Source: Desulfotignum sp. (GTDB lineage: Bacteria > Desulfobacterota > Desulfobacteria > Desulfobacterales > Desulfobacteraceae). From it: DNA of 32,683 nucleotides. Made by a program: the position numbers and the translations under genes. The DNA lies in the NCBI GenBank assembly GCA_011390615.1, contig JAABSB010000022.1, positions 1 to 32,683 of the forward strand, given 5' to 3'. Of this stretch, positions 1-8,201 are shown in pieces (position 1 is the first letter of the stretch; each line of letters begins with the position of its first letter). The notes beneath the pieces were generated by a model. It had not been told where the DNA came from, searched no databases, and worked only from the letters and a program-made list of their open reading frames with translations.

Positions 1-827
1 ACGTTTTCCGTAAGAATAAGCTTGAGCAGCATTTCCGGCTCATACCGGCCCGGATAAACCTGTTTGGCCCCCAGAAGCGTCATCAAATAAGGCATGCCCC
101 AGGCATGGACATGGAACATGGGGGTCATGGGCATGTACACGTCATTGGAAGTGACATTTGCCTGGTGGGCATAGGCAGACAACGCGGACATGGTCCCATA
201 GGTGTGCAGAACAATCTGGCGGTGGCTGAAAAATACCCCTTTGGGCAGGCCGGTGGTGCCGGTGGTGTAAAAGGTGGTGGCCATGGTGTTTTCATCAAAT
301 TCGGCAAATTCATATGCCGGGACGGTGTCTGCCAGGAGGGCCTCATATTCTCCGGCGAAGTCAAGCTTTGATTCCGGTATTTCACCGGTATCGGACAGCA
401 CCACCACCTGTTTGACGGTTTCAAAACGCTCATTCACTGATTCCAGAAGCGATACGAATTCCGTGTTCACCAGGATCACGTCATCTTCGGCATGGTTGAT
501 GGTGTAGATGAGCTGATCCGGTGTCAGCCGGATGTTGATGGTGTGGAGCACCGCTCCCATCATGGGCACGGCAAAAAAACACTCCAGATATCGGTGGGAA
601 TCCCAATCCATGACCGCCACGGTGTCGCCGGGGCCGACTCCCAGTTTTTCCAGCATGGCCGCCAGCTGCTTTACCCGCTGACTGAAAGCCCTGTAGTCAT
701 ACCGGTGCTGGTCCCGGTAAACGATCTCCTGGTCCGGAGAATAGATCAGCGGGGTGTCCAGCAGGTTTTTGATGAGCAATGGATAAGAATGGGCACTGGG
801 TGTGGGGGTGATCAGTCTGGTTTTCAT
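1..827 (-). CDS. Acyl-CoA synthetase (AMP-forming), N-terminal part; gene runs off the window
   Basis: This gene is missing from the ORF track because no stop codon lies inside the window. Reading the minus strand from the ATG at 825-827 gives about 275 codons without interruption. An AAGGAGG box sits a few bases upstream of that ATG. The protein begins MKTRLITPTPSAHSYPLL and carries the AMP-binding phosphate loop YTTGTTGLPKG near residue 190. The stretch MMGAVLHTINIRLTPDQL is typical of medium- and long-chain fatty acyl-CoA ligases of the AlkK/FadD type. Such enzymes activate a carboxylic acid to an acyl-adenylate and then to the CoA thioester in the cytoplasm. About half of the usual 540-residue protein is present. 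The exact acyl substrate cannot be told from this part. Confidence 0.9.
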   Translation of the reverse strand, partial: MKTRLITPTPSAHSYPLLIKNLLDTPLIYSPDQEIVYRDQHRYDYRAFSQRVKQLAAMLEKLGVGPGDTVAVMDWDSHRYLECFFAVPMMGAVLHTINIRLTPDQLIYTINHAEDDVILVNTEFVSLLESVNERFETVKQVVVLSDTGEIPESKLDFAGEYEALLADTVPAYEFAEFDENTMATTFYTTGTTGLPKGVFFSHRQIVLHTYGTMSALSAYAHQANVTSNDVYMPMTPMFHVHAWGMPYLMTLLGAKQVYPGRYEPEMLLKLILTEN

Positions 828-859
828 GAAACCTCCTTGGTATGTGATGTTTTTAATAT

Positions 860-893
860 AAAAACCGATGGATTATATTCATAGACCGGTTTT
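860..893 (-). terminator. Candidate terminator hairpin after the response regulator gene
   Basis: The arms AAAACCG (861-867) and CGGTTTT (887-893) can pair. Read on the minus strand, the stem ends in a run of T. It lies between the stop of the response regulator and the start of the acyl-CoA synthetase, both on the minus strand. The loop is long (19 nt), so this is a moderate-to-weak call. Confidence 0.35.
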
Positions 894-941
894 GAAGGAA
901 ATAAAATAGGGGGGATACCCAAAAGGGTGTAGGTGAAATTC

Positions 942-1613
942 CTACAGGCTGTCAGACGGTTCGATGTGCCCGGTTTCCACCCAGATCACGGCATGCCGGA
1001 GCAGCTCCCGGGCAGATTTCAGGTCCAGTTTTTCCTTGATGCGTTCCTGGTAGGTGCCCACGGTTTTGATGCTGATGTTCAGCTGTACGGCGATTTGTTT
1101 GGAGGAAAGTCCCAGGCCGATGAGTCTGAAGATCTGTAGCTCTCTGTCTGAAATCCGTTTCAAAGGGGATTCATGGGCCGTGGACGGCTGGTTCTGGTAG
1201 ATGGTCAGAATATGACGCATGATTTTTCGGCTGACGTGAATGTGTCCAGACATGATGTTGCGGATAGCTTCCACCACGGATTCCGAGGCTTCCTGTTTCA
1301 TGATGTAGCCTTTTGCCCCTGCCTGAAGGCAGCGTTCGGCATGCAGCGTTTCATCGTGCATGGACAGCACCAGTGCGGCACAGGATGGAAACCGTTCATG
1401 GATCTCTTTGACCAGATCCACGCCATTGCTGTCTTTCAAAGAAAGATCCACGATGACCAGATCCGGCTTCCGGGCGATGATCAGCCGGATGGCAGTGTCT
1501 ACGTCTTCGGCTTCTCCGCATACCTGCATGTCGGGCTCATGATTGATCATGTCCTTGATTCCCATCCTGAAAATGGGGTGATCTTCAACAATGAGAATGG
1601 CAATTTTTTTCAT
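942..1613 (-). CDS. NarL/FixJ-family response regulator (REC + LuxR-type HTH)
   Basis: This is a two-component DNA-binding regulator of about 223 residues. The receiver domain starts MKKIAILIVEDHP with the acidic pair E10/D11. The likely phospho-acceptor is D56 in LVIVDLSL, and a conserved lysine follows in AKGYIMKQ. The C-terminal LuxR-type helix-turn-helix covers roughly residues 150-215 (SDRELQIFRLIGLGLSSKQIA). I chose the ATG at 1611-1613 because the receiver fold begins directly there; the track's start at 1646 adds 11 residues with no homology value. The start overlaps the end of the upstream kinase gene by 29 bp, so the two are probably translationally coupled and form a cognate pair. 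Its target genes are not identifiable from the sequence. Confidence 0.9.
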   Translation of the reverse strand: MKKIAILIVEDHPIFRMGIKDMINHEPDMQVCGEAEDVDTAIRLIIARKPDLVIVDLSLKDSNGVDLVKEIHERFPSCAALVLSMHDETLHAERCLQAGAKGYIMKQEASESVVEAIRNIMSGHIHVSRKIMRHILTIYQNQPSTAHESPLKRISDRELQIFRLIGLGLSSKQIAVQLNISIKTVGTYQERIKEKLDLKSARELLRHAVIWVETGHIEPSDSL

Positions 1614-3843
1614 GGGCGGGTATTCCGTTATGGGTGTGAAGGGCAAGCCACAAGGTCACCCGGGAGCCGCCGGTTGACATGGGTTCAAAGGTAAGGGTGC
1701 CCCCGATGCGGGCGGCCCGGTAAGTCATGATTCGGATCCCCATGCCCCGGGTATTTGTCGGAAAAGAAATTCCTTTCCCGTTGTCACGGATTTCCATGCG
1801 GATGTTTTTTGCATCACTGGTCAGAACAATGTCGATCCGGGTGGCTTCGGCATGTTTGACAGCATTGTGCACGGCTTCGTGAACAATGTAATAGGCATGG
1901 GTGGCTTCGCTATTGTCGGTAAAAGGTGCCTGATCCAGGTGCCAGTCCAGGTTGCATGGGATGGAAAACACCTCCCGGATATAGTCAGCCAGAGATGCCA
2001 GGGATATATCAAATCCCCGGTCAGCCAGATTGACCGGCTCAAGCCCCCGGGAAAGGGTCCGGGTTTTGTGAATGGCGTCCCGGATAACCGCTCTGATTTT
2101 TTCGGTACGCCCGATTTCCTCGGCCAGTTTACTGCGTGCCTGAGAGCTGTTCAGGTGCCGATGGAGCATCTTGACCATGACCTCGATACCGATGAGCTGG
2201 GGACACAGGTCATCATGCAGGGACATGGCAATGTTCTGCCGCTCCCGGAGCCCGATTTTCAAAATCTTTTGTTCCAGTCGCCGGGTGTCAGTCATATCCT
2301 CCATGGCTGCCAGAAGGCAGGCCTCTCCCCATACCATCACCCATTCGGCGGAAATGACTCCCTGATGGCATTCTCCGGCACGGTTCCGAAAAATGATCTC
2401 TTTGTTTTTCACCGGGCGGCGTTCCCTGATTTCCGTAAACAGCCATCGTCCTTCCCGGCGGGGGAAGAAAAAATCAAGGGTGAGAATTTCCCTGCCCAAA
2501 AGATCCATCAGGCTGTAGCCGGTGATGTTCAGAAAGCTGTCGTTGGCGTTGATTATCCGGCTGTCTGATAGAACGGCGATGAACATGCCGGCCGGGTTAC
2601 TTCTGAACGCCTTGGAAAACATCTCTTCAGATAGGCGGAGGGCCTGCTCGTTTTTTTTCCGCATGCCGATTTCCGACTCCAGATTTCGGCGGAATAATTC
2701 CAGTTTGTCCATGAACCGGTTGAAATATCCTGCCAGCTGACCGATTTCATCAGTGGCGCCTACCGGCATCCGCACTGAGAAATCGCCTTCTGCGCCCTGA
2801 TCGAATCGTTTCATCAGGGATTGCAAAGGGGTGATGATGGATCGGTTCACCCACAGGTAAGACCCGGTTATCAGAAGGAAAATGAGGGCCAGAATTCCCA
2901 TGACAATGGTTTTCATGGTGTTCAGAGGGGCATAGATCTCATCCAGGTAGCTGGCGGATGCCACAATCCAGTCATATTCCGGAATATAATTGAAGATCAC
3001 CAGTTTCTCCCGGGGGGCTTTTTCACCGGGATTTTCCCAGGAATAAACGGCTTTGCCGTTTTTCTTTTCACACAGGTCCCGGACAAAATATCGGCCGTCT
3101 TTGTCCCGGGAATCAAAGTAATTGCCGGTCAAGAAAGGATGAACGATCAGATTCCCTGAGGAGTCATGAATGTAAGCATATCCGGTCTTCCCGAAAGTCA
3201 TGTCCTGGATACTTTTTCTGAAATCAGATATCTCGATCAGGTGCGTGAATTCTTCACGGTATGTGGATACCGCAATTATCCAGTCCCAGGGTGTAAAATA
3301 GCTCATATACATAGCCTTGGGTTTTATGACGTCTTCTTCCGGGTTCTTCCATTCATATTCCAGGTACCCGGTTTTCATGCGGATCATCTCCCTGACAAAC
3401 GAGCGGTCCATGAAACGTTTTCCGGTCACCCCGGGATTGGGATGTTCCGTTGCAATGCCTTGGGAACTGGCGCAGAAAATATATCCGGTTTTGCCGATGG
3501 TCTGGCTGAAAAGGATTTTCCGGCACAGTTCTTTGGCCTGGGTCTCCGTGATCAGATCCTGTTCAAACTCCTGATAAACAGCTTGGACAATTTCCAGGTT
3601 TTTTTCCGCAACGGCCCGCAGGTGATTTTTGATGGAGGTGGCAGCGGCGGTACGCACCATATTGCGTATAGCGGCGGTGGCATTGGTCAATTCACTTTCA
3701 ATATGGGTTTCTATGGTGGTTTGTACCCGGGAGATGATGATGCCGCCGCCTGCCATTACGGCAAGAACAATGATCAGGGTATGTCCTCCCAGCAGCTTGG
3801 TCCGGATATTTAAATTTTTCAGCCATTGGAAAAATGATTTCAT
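1585..3843 (-). CDS. Membrane sensor histidine kinase: tandem Cache, HAMP, PAS, HisKA_3, HATPase
   Basis: Numbered from the ATG at 3843, the protein has 752 residues. A transmembrane helix lies at about 21-38. A periplasmic region with two Cache modules follows, the repeated IGKTGYIF and FGKTGYAY motifs marking each. A second transmembrane helix lies at about 311-332, then a HAMP linker (about 333-390) and a PAS domain (about 400-460). The HisKA_3 segment contains SLHDDLCPQL with H543 as likely phospho-acceptor. The HATPase domain has the N box EAVHNAVKHA and the glycine motif RDNGKGI. This is the NarX/DegS-like class that pairs with LuxR-type regulators, as the next gene encodes. Cache modules usually bind small organic acids or amino acids; the ligand is unknown. 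The track start at 3900 adds 19 residues and cannot be fully excluded, since no strong ribosome-binding site marks either start. Confidence 0.9.
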   Translation of the reverse strand: MKSFFQWLKNLNIRTKLLGGHTLIIVLAVMAGGGIIISRVQTTIETHIESELTNATAAIRNMVRTAAATSIKNHLRAVAEKNLEIVQAVYQEFEQDLITETQAKELCRKILFSQTIGKTGYIFCASSQGIATEHPNPGVTGKRFMDRSFVREMIRMKTGYLEYEWKNPEEDVIKPKAMYMSYFTPWDWIIAVSTYREEFTHLIEISDFRKSIQDMTFGKTGYAYIHDSSGNLIVHPFLTGNYFDSRDKDGRYFVRDLCEKKNGKAVYSWENPGEKAPREKLVIFNYIPEYDWIVASASYLDEIYAPLNTMKTIVMGILALIFLLITGSYLWVNRSIITPLQSLMKRFDQGAEGDFSVRMPVGATDEIGQLAGYFNRFMDKLELFRRNLESEIGMRKKNEQALRLSEEMFSKAFRSNPAGMFIAVLSDSRIINANDSFLNITGYSLMDLLGREILTLDFFFPRREGRWLFTEIRERRPVKNKEIIFRNRAGECHQGVISAEWVMVWGEACLLAAMEDMTDTRRLEQKILKIGLRERQNIAMSLHDDLCPQLIGIEVMVKMLHRHLNSSQARSKLAEEIGRTEKIRAVIRDAIHKTRTLSRGLEPVNLADRGFDISLASLADYIREVFSIPCNLDWHLDQAPFTDNSEATHAYYIVHEAVHNAVKHAEATRIDIVLTSDAKNIRMEIRDNGKGISFPTNTRGMGIRIMTYRAARIGGTLTFEPMSTGGSRVTLWLALHTHNGIPAHEKNCHSHC

Positions 3844-3996
3844 GTCAGCTGTAATACGACAGTGTCTGGCCGGGGTCAACAAGTTTCCCCACCAGTGCAA
3901 TGCCTTGTGGCCCCTGTCTTGACTTTTTCAGGTGGTTGTGGTTTGACCTGTTGTAATTGATGCATTGCCGTAAACGCCAAATACGAAGGAGCAGAT

Positions 3997-5706
3997 ATGA
4001 ACTGGTTGCACTCGATCCGCACCAAACAGATGGGGGGGTTTCTGGCTATTGCCGCCATTACAGCAGTTGTCAGTCTGGTAAGTTATAATGGCATGAAGAA
4101 TTTGGAGATCAGCTTCAGGCAGGTTATTGAAACAGCCCCTCTGACGGAATCGGCCATCAACATGAAACTGGCGGTGACCCAGGATATCGCAGCCATCATG
4201 ACCCTTATGGCTGCCTTGGATACAGATGAACTTGATGCTGCACTGCAGAAGCACCAGGAAAATGTGGCGCGGTTCAATCAATACCAGAAAGCCATGCTGG
4301 ATGGTGGTGAAGTTCGGGAAAAAACCATTTTTCCCACCCATGACCCGGAACTTCGCCGGATCATTCAGGATGCAAAAGAATTTCATACATCCATTTTTCT
4401 GCCCAGTTTCAAGGTGGCCTATGATCAGATGCATCTGCAGTTGTCTGCAGAACCTTATGATTACGGGCTTTTGGACACCATTGATGAAAAAACCATTGCC
4501 CTGGCCAATGATCTGACCCGGCAGCTGGACCAGGCCGGCGACATATCCCAGGGGCTTATCCTTCAGGCTGAAGCAGATCTGATAAAAGAAAAGCAGCAGG
4601 CGGTTACCATTCTGGCGGTAGCCACCCTGGTGGGAATCGCAGCAGCTGTTTTGCTGGGGTTTGTCGTGTCAGGCCGGATTGCCGGGCCTGTTAAAAAAGC
4701 GGCAGCTTTTACCAGAGAGGTTGCCCAGGGCGATTTCTCCAAAACTTTAGAGGTTCCCCAGAAAGATGAAATCGGGTCCATGGTGAATGCCATGAACCAG
4801 ATGGTACAGGGGCTGGCATCGGTGTTTAAAAACATTGCACAGGGGGTGGCCACCCTGGATCAGACATCAGCGGATCTGTCCGGGATTTCAGACAGTCTGA
4901 AGACCCGCGCTGAAAAAATGACCCGTAAATCAGGTGCTGTCAGTGGCGCGGCCCAGGCAATGCAGGAGCGGGTGTCGTCTGTCACCAAAAGCTCCCAGGC
5001 GTTTTCCGATAACCTGGATACGGTGTCCGCTGCCATGGAACAGATGAATGCCACTGTGTCGGAAATAGCCAAAAATACCAGCCAGGCCCGGCAGATTTCG
5101 GAAACAGCCGTGTCAACAGCCAGGGATGCTTCCAACCGGGTGGATGAACTGGGCAAAGATGCGGCTGAAATCGGGCAGGTTACCCAGACCATAACCGACA
5201 TATCAGGCCAGACCAACCTGCTGGCATTGAACGCCACCATAGAAGCTGCACGGGCAGGAGAAGCCGGTAAAGGCTTTGCCGTTGTGGCCAATGAGATCAA
5301 AAGCCTTGCCCAGCAGACAGCAGAGGCAGCCAAAGATATTTCAGAAAAAATTGCGCGTATCCAGGATTCTTCCAAGGGCACGGTATCGGAAATTCAGCAG
5401 ATTTCGAAGGTGATCAATGATGTGAATACCATTGTTACCTCCATTGCCGGTGCCATTGAAGAACAGTCCAGCACTGCCGGAGAAATTGCTGAAAATATTT
5501 CCCTGGCTGCACAGGGCATACATGACAACCATGAAAACATTACAGACATATCCAAGGCATCCAGCCGGATTGCCGATGACATCCTCAGTGTAGACACCCA
5601 TGCAGCCACTGTCACAGATACCAGTCTGAAGGTAAGTGAAAACGTGACCCGGATCACGGAATTTGCCGCCAGCCTTGGACAGTCAATCCGCCGCTTCAAA
5701 ATTTAG
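3997..5706 (+). CDS. Methyl-accepting chemotaxis protein
   Basis: This 569-residue chemoreceptor has a transmembrane helix at about 12-30 and a roughly 170-residue helical periplasmic domain of the four-helix-bundle kind. A second transmembrane helix lies at about 203-223 ([21 protein letters not shown]). A HAMP domain and a long cytoplasmic coiled coil follow. The signalling tip [24 protein letters not shown], the CheA/CheW-contacting hairpin, is intact near residues 405-430. The C terminus (SIRRFKI) has no NWETF-type CheR/CheB docking pentapeptide. An SD-like GAAGGAG precedes the ATG. The gene diverges from the Cache histidine kinase across a 153-bp spacer, which may mean they answer related stimuli, but no shared ligand can be read from the sequence. 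Confidence 0.95.
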   Translation: MNWLHSIRTKQMGGFLAIAAITAVVSLVSYNGMKNLEISFRQVIETAPLTESAINMKLAVTQDIAAIMTLMAALDTDELDAALQKHQENVARFNQYQKAMLDGGEVREKTIFPTHDPELRRIIQDAKEFHTSIFLPSFKVAYDQMHLQLSAEPYDYGLLDTIDEKTIALANDLTRQLDQAGDISQGLILQAEADLIKEKQQAVTILAVATLVGIAAAVLLGFVVSGRIAGPVKKAAAFTREVAQGDFSKTLEVPQKDEIGSMVNAMNQMVQGLASVFKNIAQGVATLDQTSADLSGISDSLKTRAEKMTRKSGAVSGAAQAMQERVSSVTKSSQAFSDNLDTVSAAMEQMNATVSEIAKNTSQARQISETAVSTARDASNRVDELGKDAAEIGQVTQTITDISGQTNLLALNATIEAARAGEAGKGFAVVANEIKSLAQQTAEAAKDISEKIARIQDSSKGTVSEIQQISKVINDVNTIVTSIAGAIEEQSSTAGEIAENISLAAQGIHDNHENITDISKASSRIADDILSVDTHAATVTDTSLKVSENVTRITEFAASLGQSIRRFKI

Positions 5707-5727
5707 CGGGCACCACAAAAAATGAAA

Positions 5728-5766
5728 GCTGTTAGTTTTTAGTTTTAGCTGTTAGCGTTTAGCTGA
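5728..5766. repeat. Dispersed intergenic repeat, copy 1 (GCTGTTAG-type)
   Basis: This AT-rich stretch is built from repeated GCTGTTAG / TTTAGCTG words. It lies just after the chemoreceptor stop codon. A close relative occurs at 27824-27856 after the TRAP permease gene. Both contain GCTGTTAG, then a TTAG word, then GTTAGCG(T/C)TTAGCTGA. The 5707-5844 gap otherwise shows no gene. Confidence 0.6.
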
Positions 5767-5844
5767 CAGTAACCAACAGGAAAAAAATGTAATTCTTACT
5801 GGAAGCTGATAACTGCGTACTGACAACTTTCATATAAATTGGTG

Positions 5845-6882
5845 ATGGAAAACAAAAACAGCATGAACATTTTGGCATTAACCCTGGAACAGTTAATCCA
5901 CACCCTTGAAACAGTGTATGGAAAAGGCCGGTTTCATGGCCGTGCCCTGTACCGGGAAATCTTTAAAAATGCAAATTCGGATTTTCTTTTTGTACCTGAA
6001 TTTGCCGCTTCCCAGGTATTGGCCAGGGATTTGGAAAAAAACATCTGCCTGGAACCAGGCCGGGTAAAAATGGTTTTCCAGGATAGGGATCTCACCAAGT
6101 TTATCACCCGGCTGTCCGATGGCATGGAGATAGAATCGGTCATCGTTCCCATGAACCGATACAATACCCTGTGCGTGTCCAGCCAGGTGGGATGCCGCAT
6201 GGGATGTACCTTTTGTGAGACCGGCCGCATGGGACTGCAACGCAATCTTACCATATCCGAAATCACGGGCCAGTTGTACAATGCCAGGCATGTGCTGAAA
6301 AAACAGATCAAAAATATCGTGTTCATGGGCATGGGAGAACCCTTTGACAATTTTTCACCGGTCATGGCTGCTGTAAAGATCATGAATGAGCAGAAAGGGT
6401 TTGACATTGCCTTGCGCCACATGACCATTTCCACGGCAGGGGTGGTGCCGGGGATCCGGAAACTGGCTGCCATGAATCTGCCCGGCATCCGGCTGGCCGT
6501 ATCGGTCAATGCCCCGGACAACCCGACCCGGTCACAGCTGATGCCGGTGAACAATGCCTGGCCCCTGGAAATGCTCAAAGAAACCCTGGCAGCCTTTCCT
6601 CTGCCCCGGAAAGGCACATTTTTGTTTGAATATATCCTTATCAAAGGGGTGAATGATACAAAGGCCCATGCAGAGAACCTGGCAGAATTTATTCATCCAT
6701 TGCCGGTGCGCCTGAATCTCATCCCCTGCAACCCGGTGCCCGGCTTTACCCATGAAAGCCCGTCAGATGCGGATATGAACCGTTTTTCACAGCACCTGGT
6801 TGGAAAAAATATTTTTGTCATCAGGCGTTGGAGCAAAGGCAGGTCTGTCTCTGCCGGCTGCGGCCAGCTGGGGCGGCGGTAG
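5845..6882 (+). CDS. rlmN: RlmN-like radical SAM 23S rRNA (adenine-C2) methyltransferase
   Basis: The 345-residue protein has the RlmN/Cfr catalytic set. The radical SAM cluster motif is CRMGCTFC (C117, C121, C124), and the GMGEP motif follows near residue 162. It also has the two extra cysteines used for methyl transfer: C110 in TLCVSSQVGC and C339 in SAGCGQL. E97 aligns with the E. coli RlmN glutamate E105. The enzyme family methylates C2 of A2503 in 23S rRNA (and some tRNAs for RlmN) through a protein-bound methyl group. The track start at 5839 is a TTG; I use the ATG at 5845. Another ATG at 5863 is possible, and neither has a clear ribosome-binding site. The segment CETGRMGLQRNLT differs from textbook RlmN, so this may be a paralogue of the housekeeping enzyme or lie nearer to the Cfr branch. 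Confidence 0.85.
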   Translation: MENKNSMNILALTLEQLIHTLETVYGKGRFHGRALYREIFKNANSDFLFVPEFAASQVLARDLEKNICLEPGRVKMVFQDRDLTKFITRLSDGMEIESVIVPMNRYNTLCVSSQVGCRMGCTFCETGRMGLQRNLTISEITGQLYNARHVLKKQIKNIVFMGMGEPFDNFSPVMAAVKIMNEQKGFDIALRHMTISTAGVVPGIRKLAAMNLPGIRLAVSVNAPDNPTRSQLMPVNNAWPLEMLKETLAAFPLPRKGTFLFEYILIKGVNDTKAHAENLAEFIHPLPVRLNLIPCNPVPGFTHESPSDADMNRFSQHLVGKNIFVIRRWSKGRSVSAGCGQLGRR

Positions 6883-6985
6883 CAGGCCTGAAACTTTTTT
6901 TGCCATATTCGGCGTGCCCTTCTTGACAGGGGGCTGGAAATAGAGATAGTCTGCGGTTCATGTCAAACATTTCAGTAACGCATCT

Positions 6986-7019
6986 GAAGTTACTATTCGG
7001 TTGAAGTTACTATTCGGTT
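6986..7019. repeat. 17-bp perfect tandem duplication in the leader of the GGDEF gene
   Basis: The unit GAAGTTACTATTCGGTT occurs twice with no gap (6986-7002 and 7003-7019). The first copy overlaps an AGTAAC (6974-6979) / GTTACT (6989-6994) inverted repeat. Confidence 0.9.
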
Positions 7020-7023
7020 TGGT

Positions 7024-7040
7024 GCCGGGCATCGCCCGGT
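7024..7040 (+). promoter_or_regulatory. GC-rich hairpin upstream of the GGDEF gene
   Basis: CCGGGC (7025-7030) and GCCCGG (7034-7039) form a perfect stem closed by a 3-nt loop, extendable by a G-T pair. No T-run follows, so it is not a standard terminator. It lies about 70 bp before the ATG and its role is unknown. Confidence 0.45.
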
Positions 7041-7106
7041 AGGTATGCTGCTTGTCAGTTTTGTCTGGCCGCGCACAGTGGTGGACTTTTAAGATACAAG
7101 GCACAT

Positions 7107-8138
7107 ATGACCTATTCAGAAGACAAAAACAGATCAGGCGAGTATCTGCGCCTGGCCTTGAGCTATCTGATCAAATATGATCTGCCGGCCAATCCGGTTA
7201 ACTACACGGTCTGGTATGAATATGTGTCCGGCAGAAATCTGAAATTAAAAAAAGCGGTGGACCTGTCCATAAAATCCGACCATCCCATGGATGGGAAATG
7301 CATTGAAAATTTTTATCAAAAATATGTCACTGATGGAGACCGTATTGTCATCAGCCGCCTGCTCACCCAGATCAATCTTTTGCTCAGGGATATTACCCAC
7401 CATATTTTGGAAACTGAAGGGGATCTGGCAGGACATGGCAAAAGTTTGGGAGATCTGGCGGAAAAAATTAATAGAGTCCATGATTTTGAAGGGATCAGAG
7501 AAATTGTGGACCAGATGCTCCAAGAGACGCGGGGCCTGATAAAATCCGGATCCAGGCTTCAGAGCCGTATGACAGTGTCATCAGAGGACTTGAAGCAGTT
7601 GTCCCAAGAACTGGAAAAATCCCAGAAAGAAGCACAGACAGATATACTGACCGGCCTGGCCAACAGGCGGGGGCTGGAAAAGGTGTTTGAACTGGAACGT
7701 ATCCGTGCCCGGCAGAACATGGCCCCTTTTTGTGTGGTGCTTATGGATATCGACCACTTCAAAAAAGTGAATGATACCCATGGCCACCTGGTGGGGGACA
7801 GCATGCTCAAGGGAATCTCAAAAATATTGACCCAGCATTTGAGAAAAAATGATGTGGCTGCCCGTTTCGGGGGAGAAGAGTTTCTGGTTGTGCTGCCGGA
7901 AACCGATATTGACGGTGCCTGCGCTGTGGCAAAAAAAATCCAGAAAGCCCTTGCCGGCAAGGAGTGGAAAGTCAGAGAATCCGGCAAACGTATCGGTGCG
8001 GTAACTGTCTCCATGGGTGTTGCCAGGTATGCCATGAACGAACCCCAGGAGGCTCTTATCAAACGCGCGGATGATGCCCTTTACCAGGCTAAGCGCAACG
8101 GCAGAAACCAGGTTGTAACCCAGGCGGATACAGTATGA
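7107..8138 (+). CDS. GGDEF-domain diguanylate cyclase
   Basis: This 343-residue cytoplasmic protein should make cyclic di-GMP from two GTP molecules. The catalytic GGEEF sits at residues 255-259 in a full GGDEF domain (about 175-338). The product-inhibition I-site RKND (246-249) is present at the expected 5-residue spacing. The first 170 residues carry the LPANPVNYTVWYEYVSG segment often seen at the N terminus of soluble GGDEF proteins, then a coiled-coil linker leading into TDILTGLANRRGL. No transmembrane helix is seen. An AAGG precedes the ATG. The signal it senses is unknown. The nearby chemoreceptor and Cache kinase make this a sensory cluster. Confidence 0.93.
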   Translation: MTYSEDKNRSGEYLRLALSYLIKYDLPANPVNYTVWYEYVSGRNLKLKKAVDLSIKSDHPMDGKCIENFYQKYVTDGDRIVISRLLTQINLLLRDITHHILETEGDLAGHGKSLGDLAEKINRVHDFEGIREIVDQMLQETRGLIKSGSRLQSRMTVSSEDLKQLSQELEKSQKEAQTDILTGLANRRGLEKVFELERIRARQNMAPFCVVLMDIDHFKKVNDTHGHLVGDSMLKGISKILTQHLRKNDVAARFGGEEFLVVLPETDIDGACAVAKKIQKALAGKEWKVRESGKRIGAVTVSMGVARYAMNEPQEALIKRADDALYQAKRNGRNQVVTQADTV

Positions 8139-8139
8139 C

Positions 8140-8174
8140 CTGCCAGCCCGGGAAAAACTGCTGGCAGTGCTTTT
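8140..8174 (+). terminator. Candidate intrinsic terminator after the GGDEF gene
   Basis: CTGCCAGC (8140-8147) pairs with GCTGGCAG (8160-8167) across a 12-nt loop. A short TTTT follows at 8171-8174. It sits 2 bp past the cyclase stop codon, in the gap before the convergent YcaO gene. Confidence 0.5.
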
Positions 8175-8201
8175 GGGAATCCGATCCTCTGCCGGTGCGT
8201 A

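Larger units (their letters stand above)
6883..7106. other. Non-coding spacer upstream of the GGDEF gene, with possible promoter
   Basis: No gene is seen here. A TTGACA (6923-6928) with a weak TAGTCT (6947-6952) 18 bp later could be a promoter for the diguanylate cyclase gene. A 17-bp tandem repeat and a GC-rich hairpin (separate entries) follow. If transcription begins at this promoter, both would lie in the leader RNA. Confidence 0.4.

Noticed and set aside
918-955. AAAAGGGTGTAGGTGAAATTCCTACAGGCTGTC on the plus strand looks like the core of a cobalamin riboswitch.
   Set aside because: It runs into the 3' end of the minus-strand response regulator gene, has no plus-strand gene downstream, and the other conserved riboswitch parts are not visible. 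A covariance-model search would settle it.
1852-2568. A 238-aa plus-strand ORF.
   Set aside because: Shadow of the histidine kinase gene.
5934-6644. A 236-aa minus-strand ORF.
   Set aside because: Shadow of the RlmN-like gene, whose cysteine motifs are intact on the plus strand.
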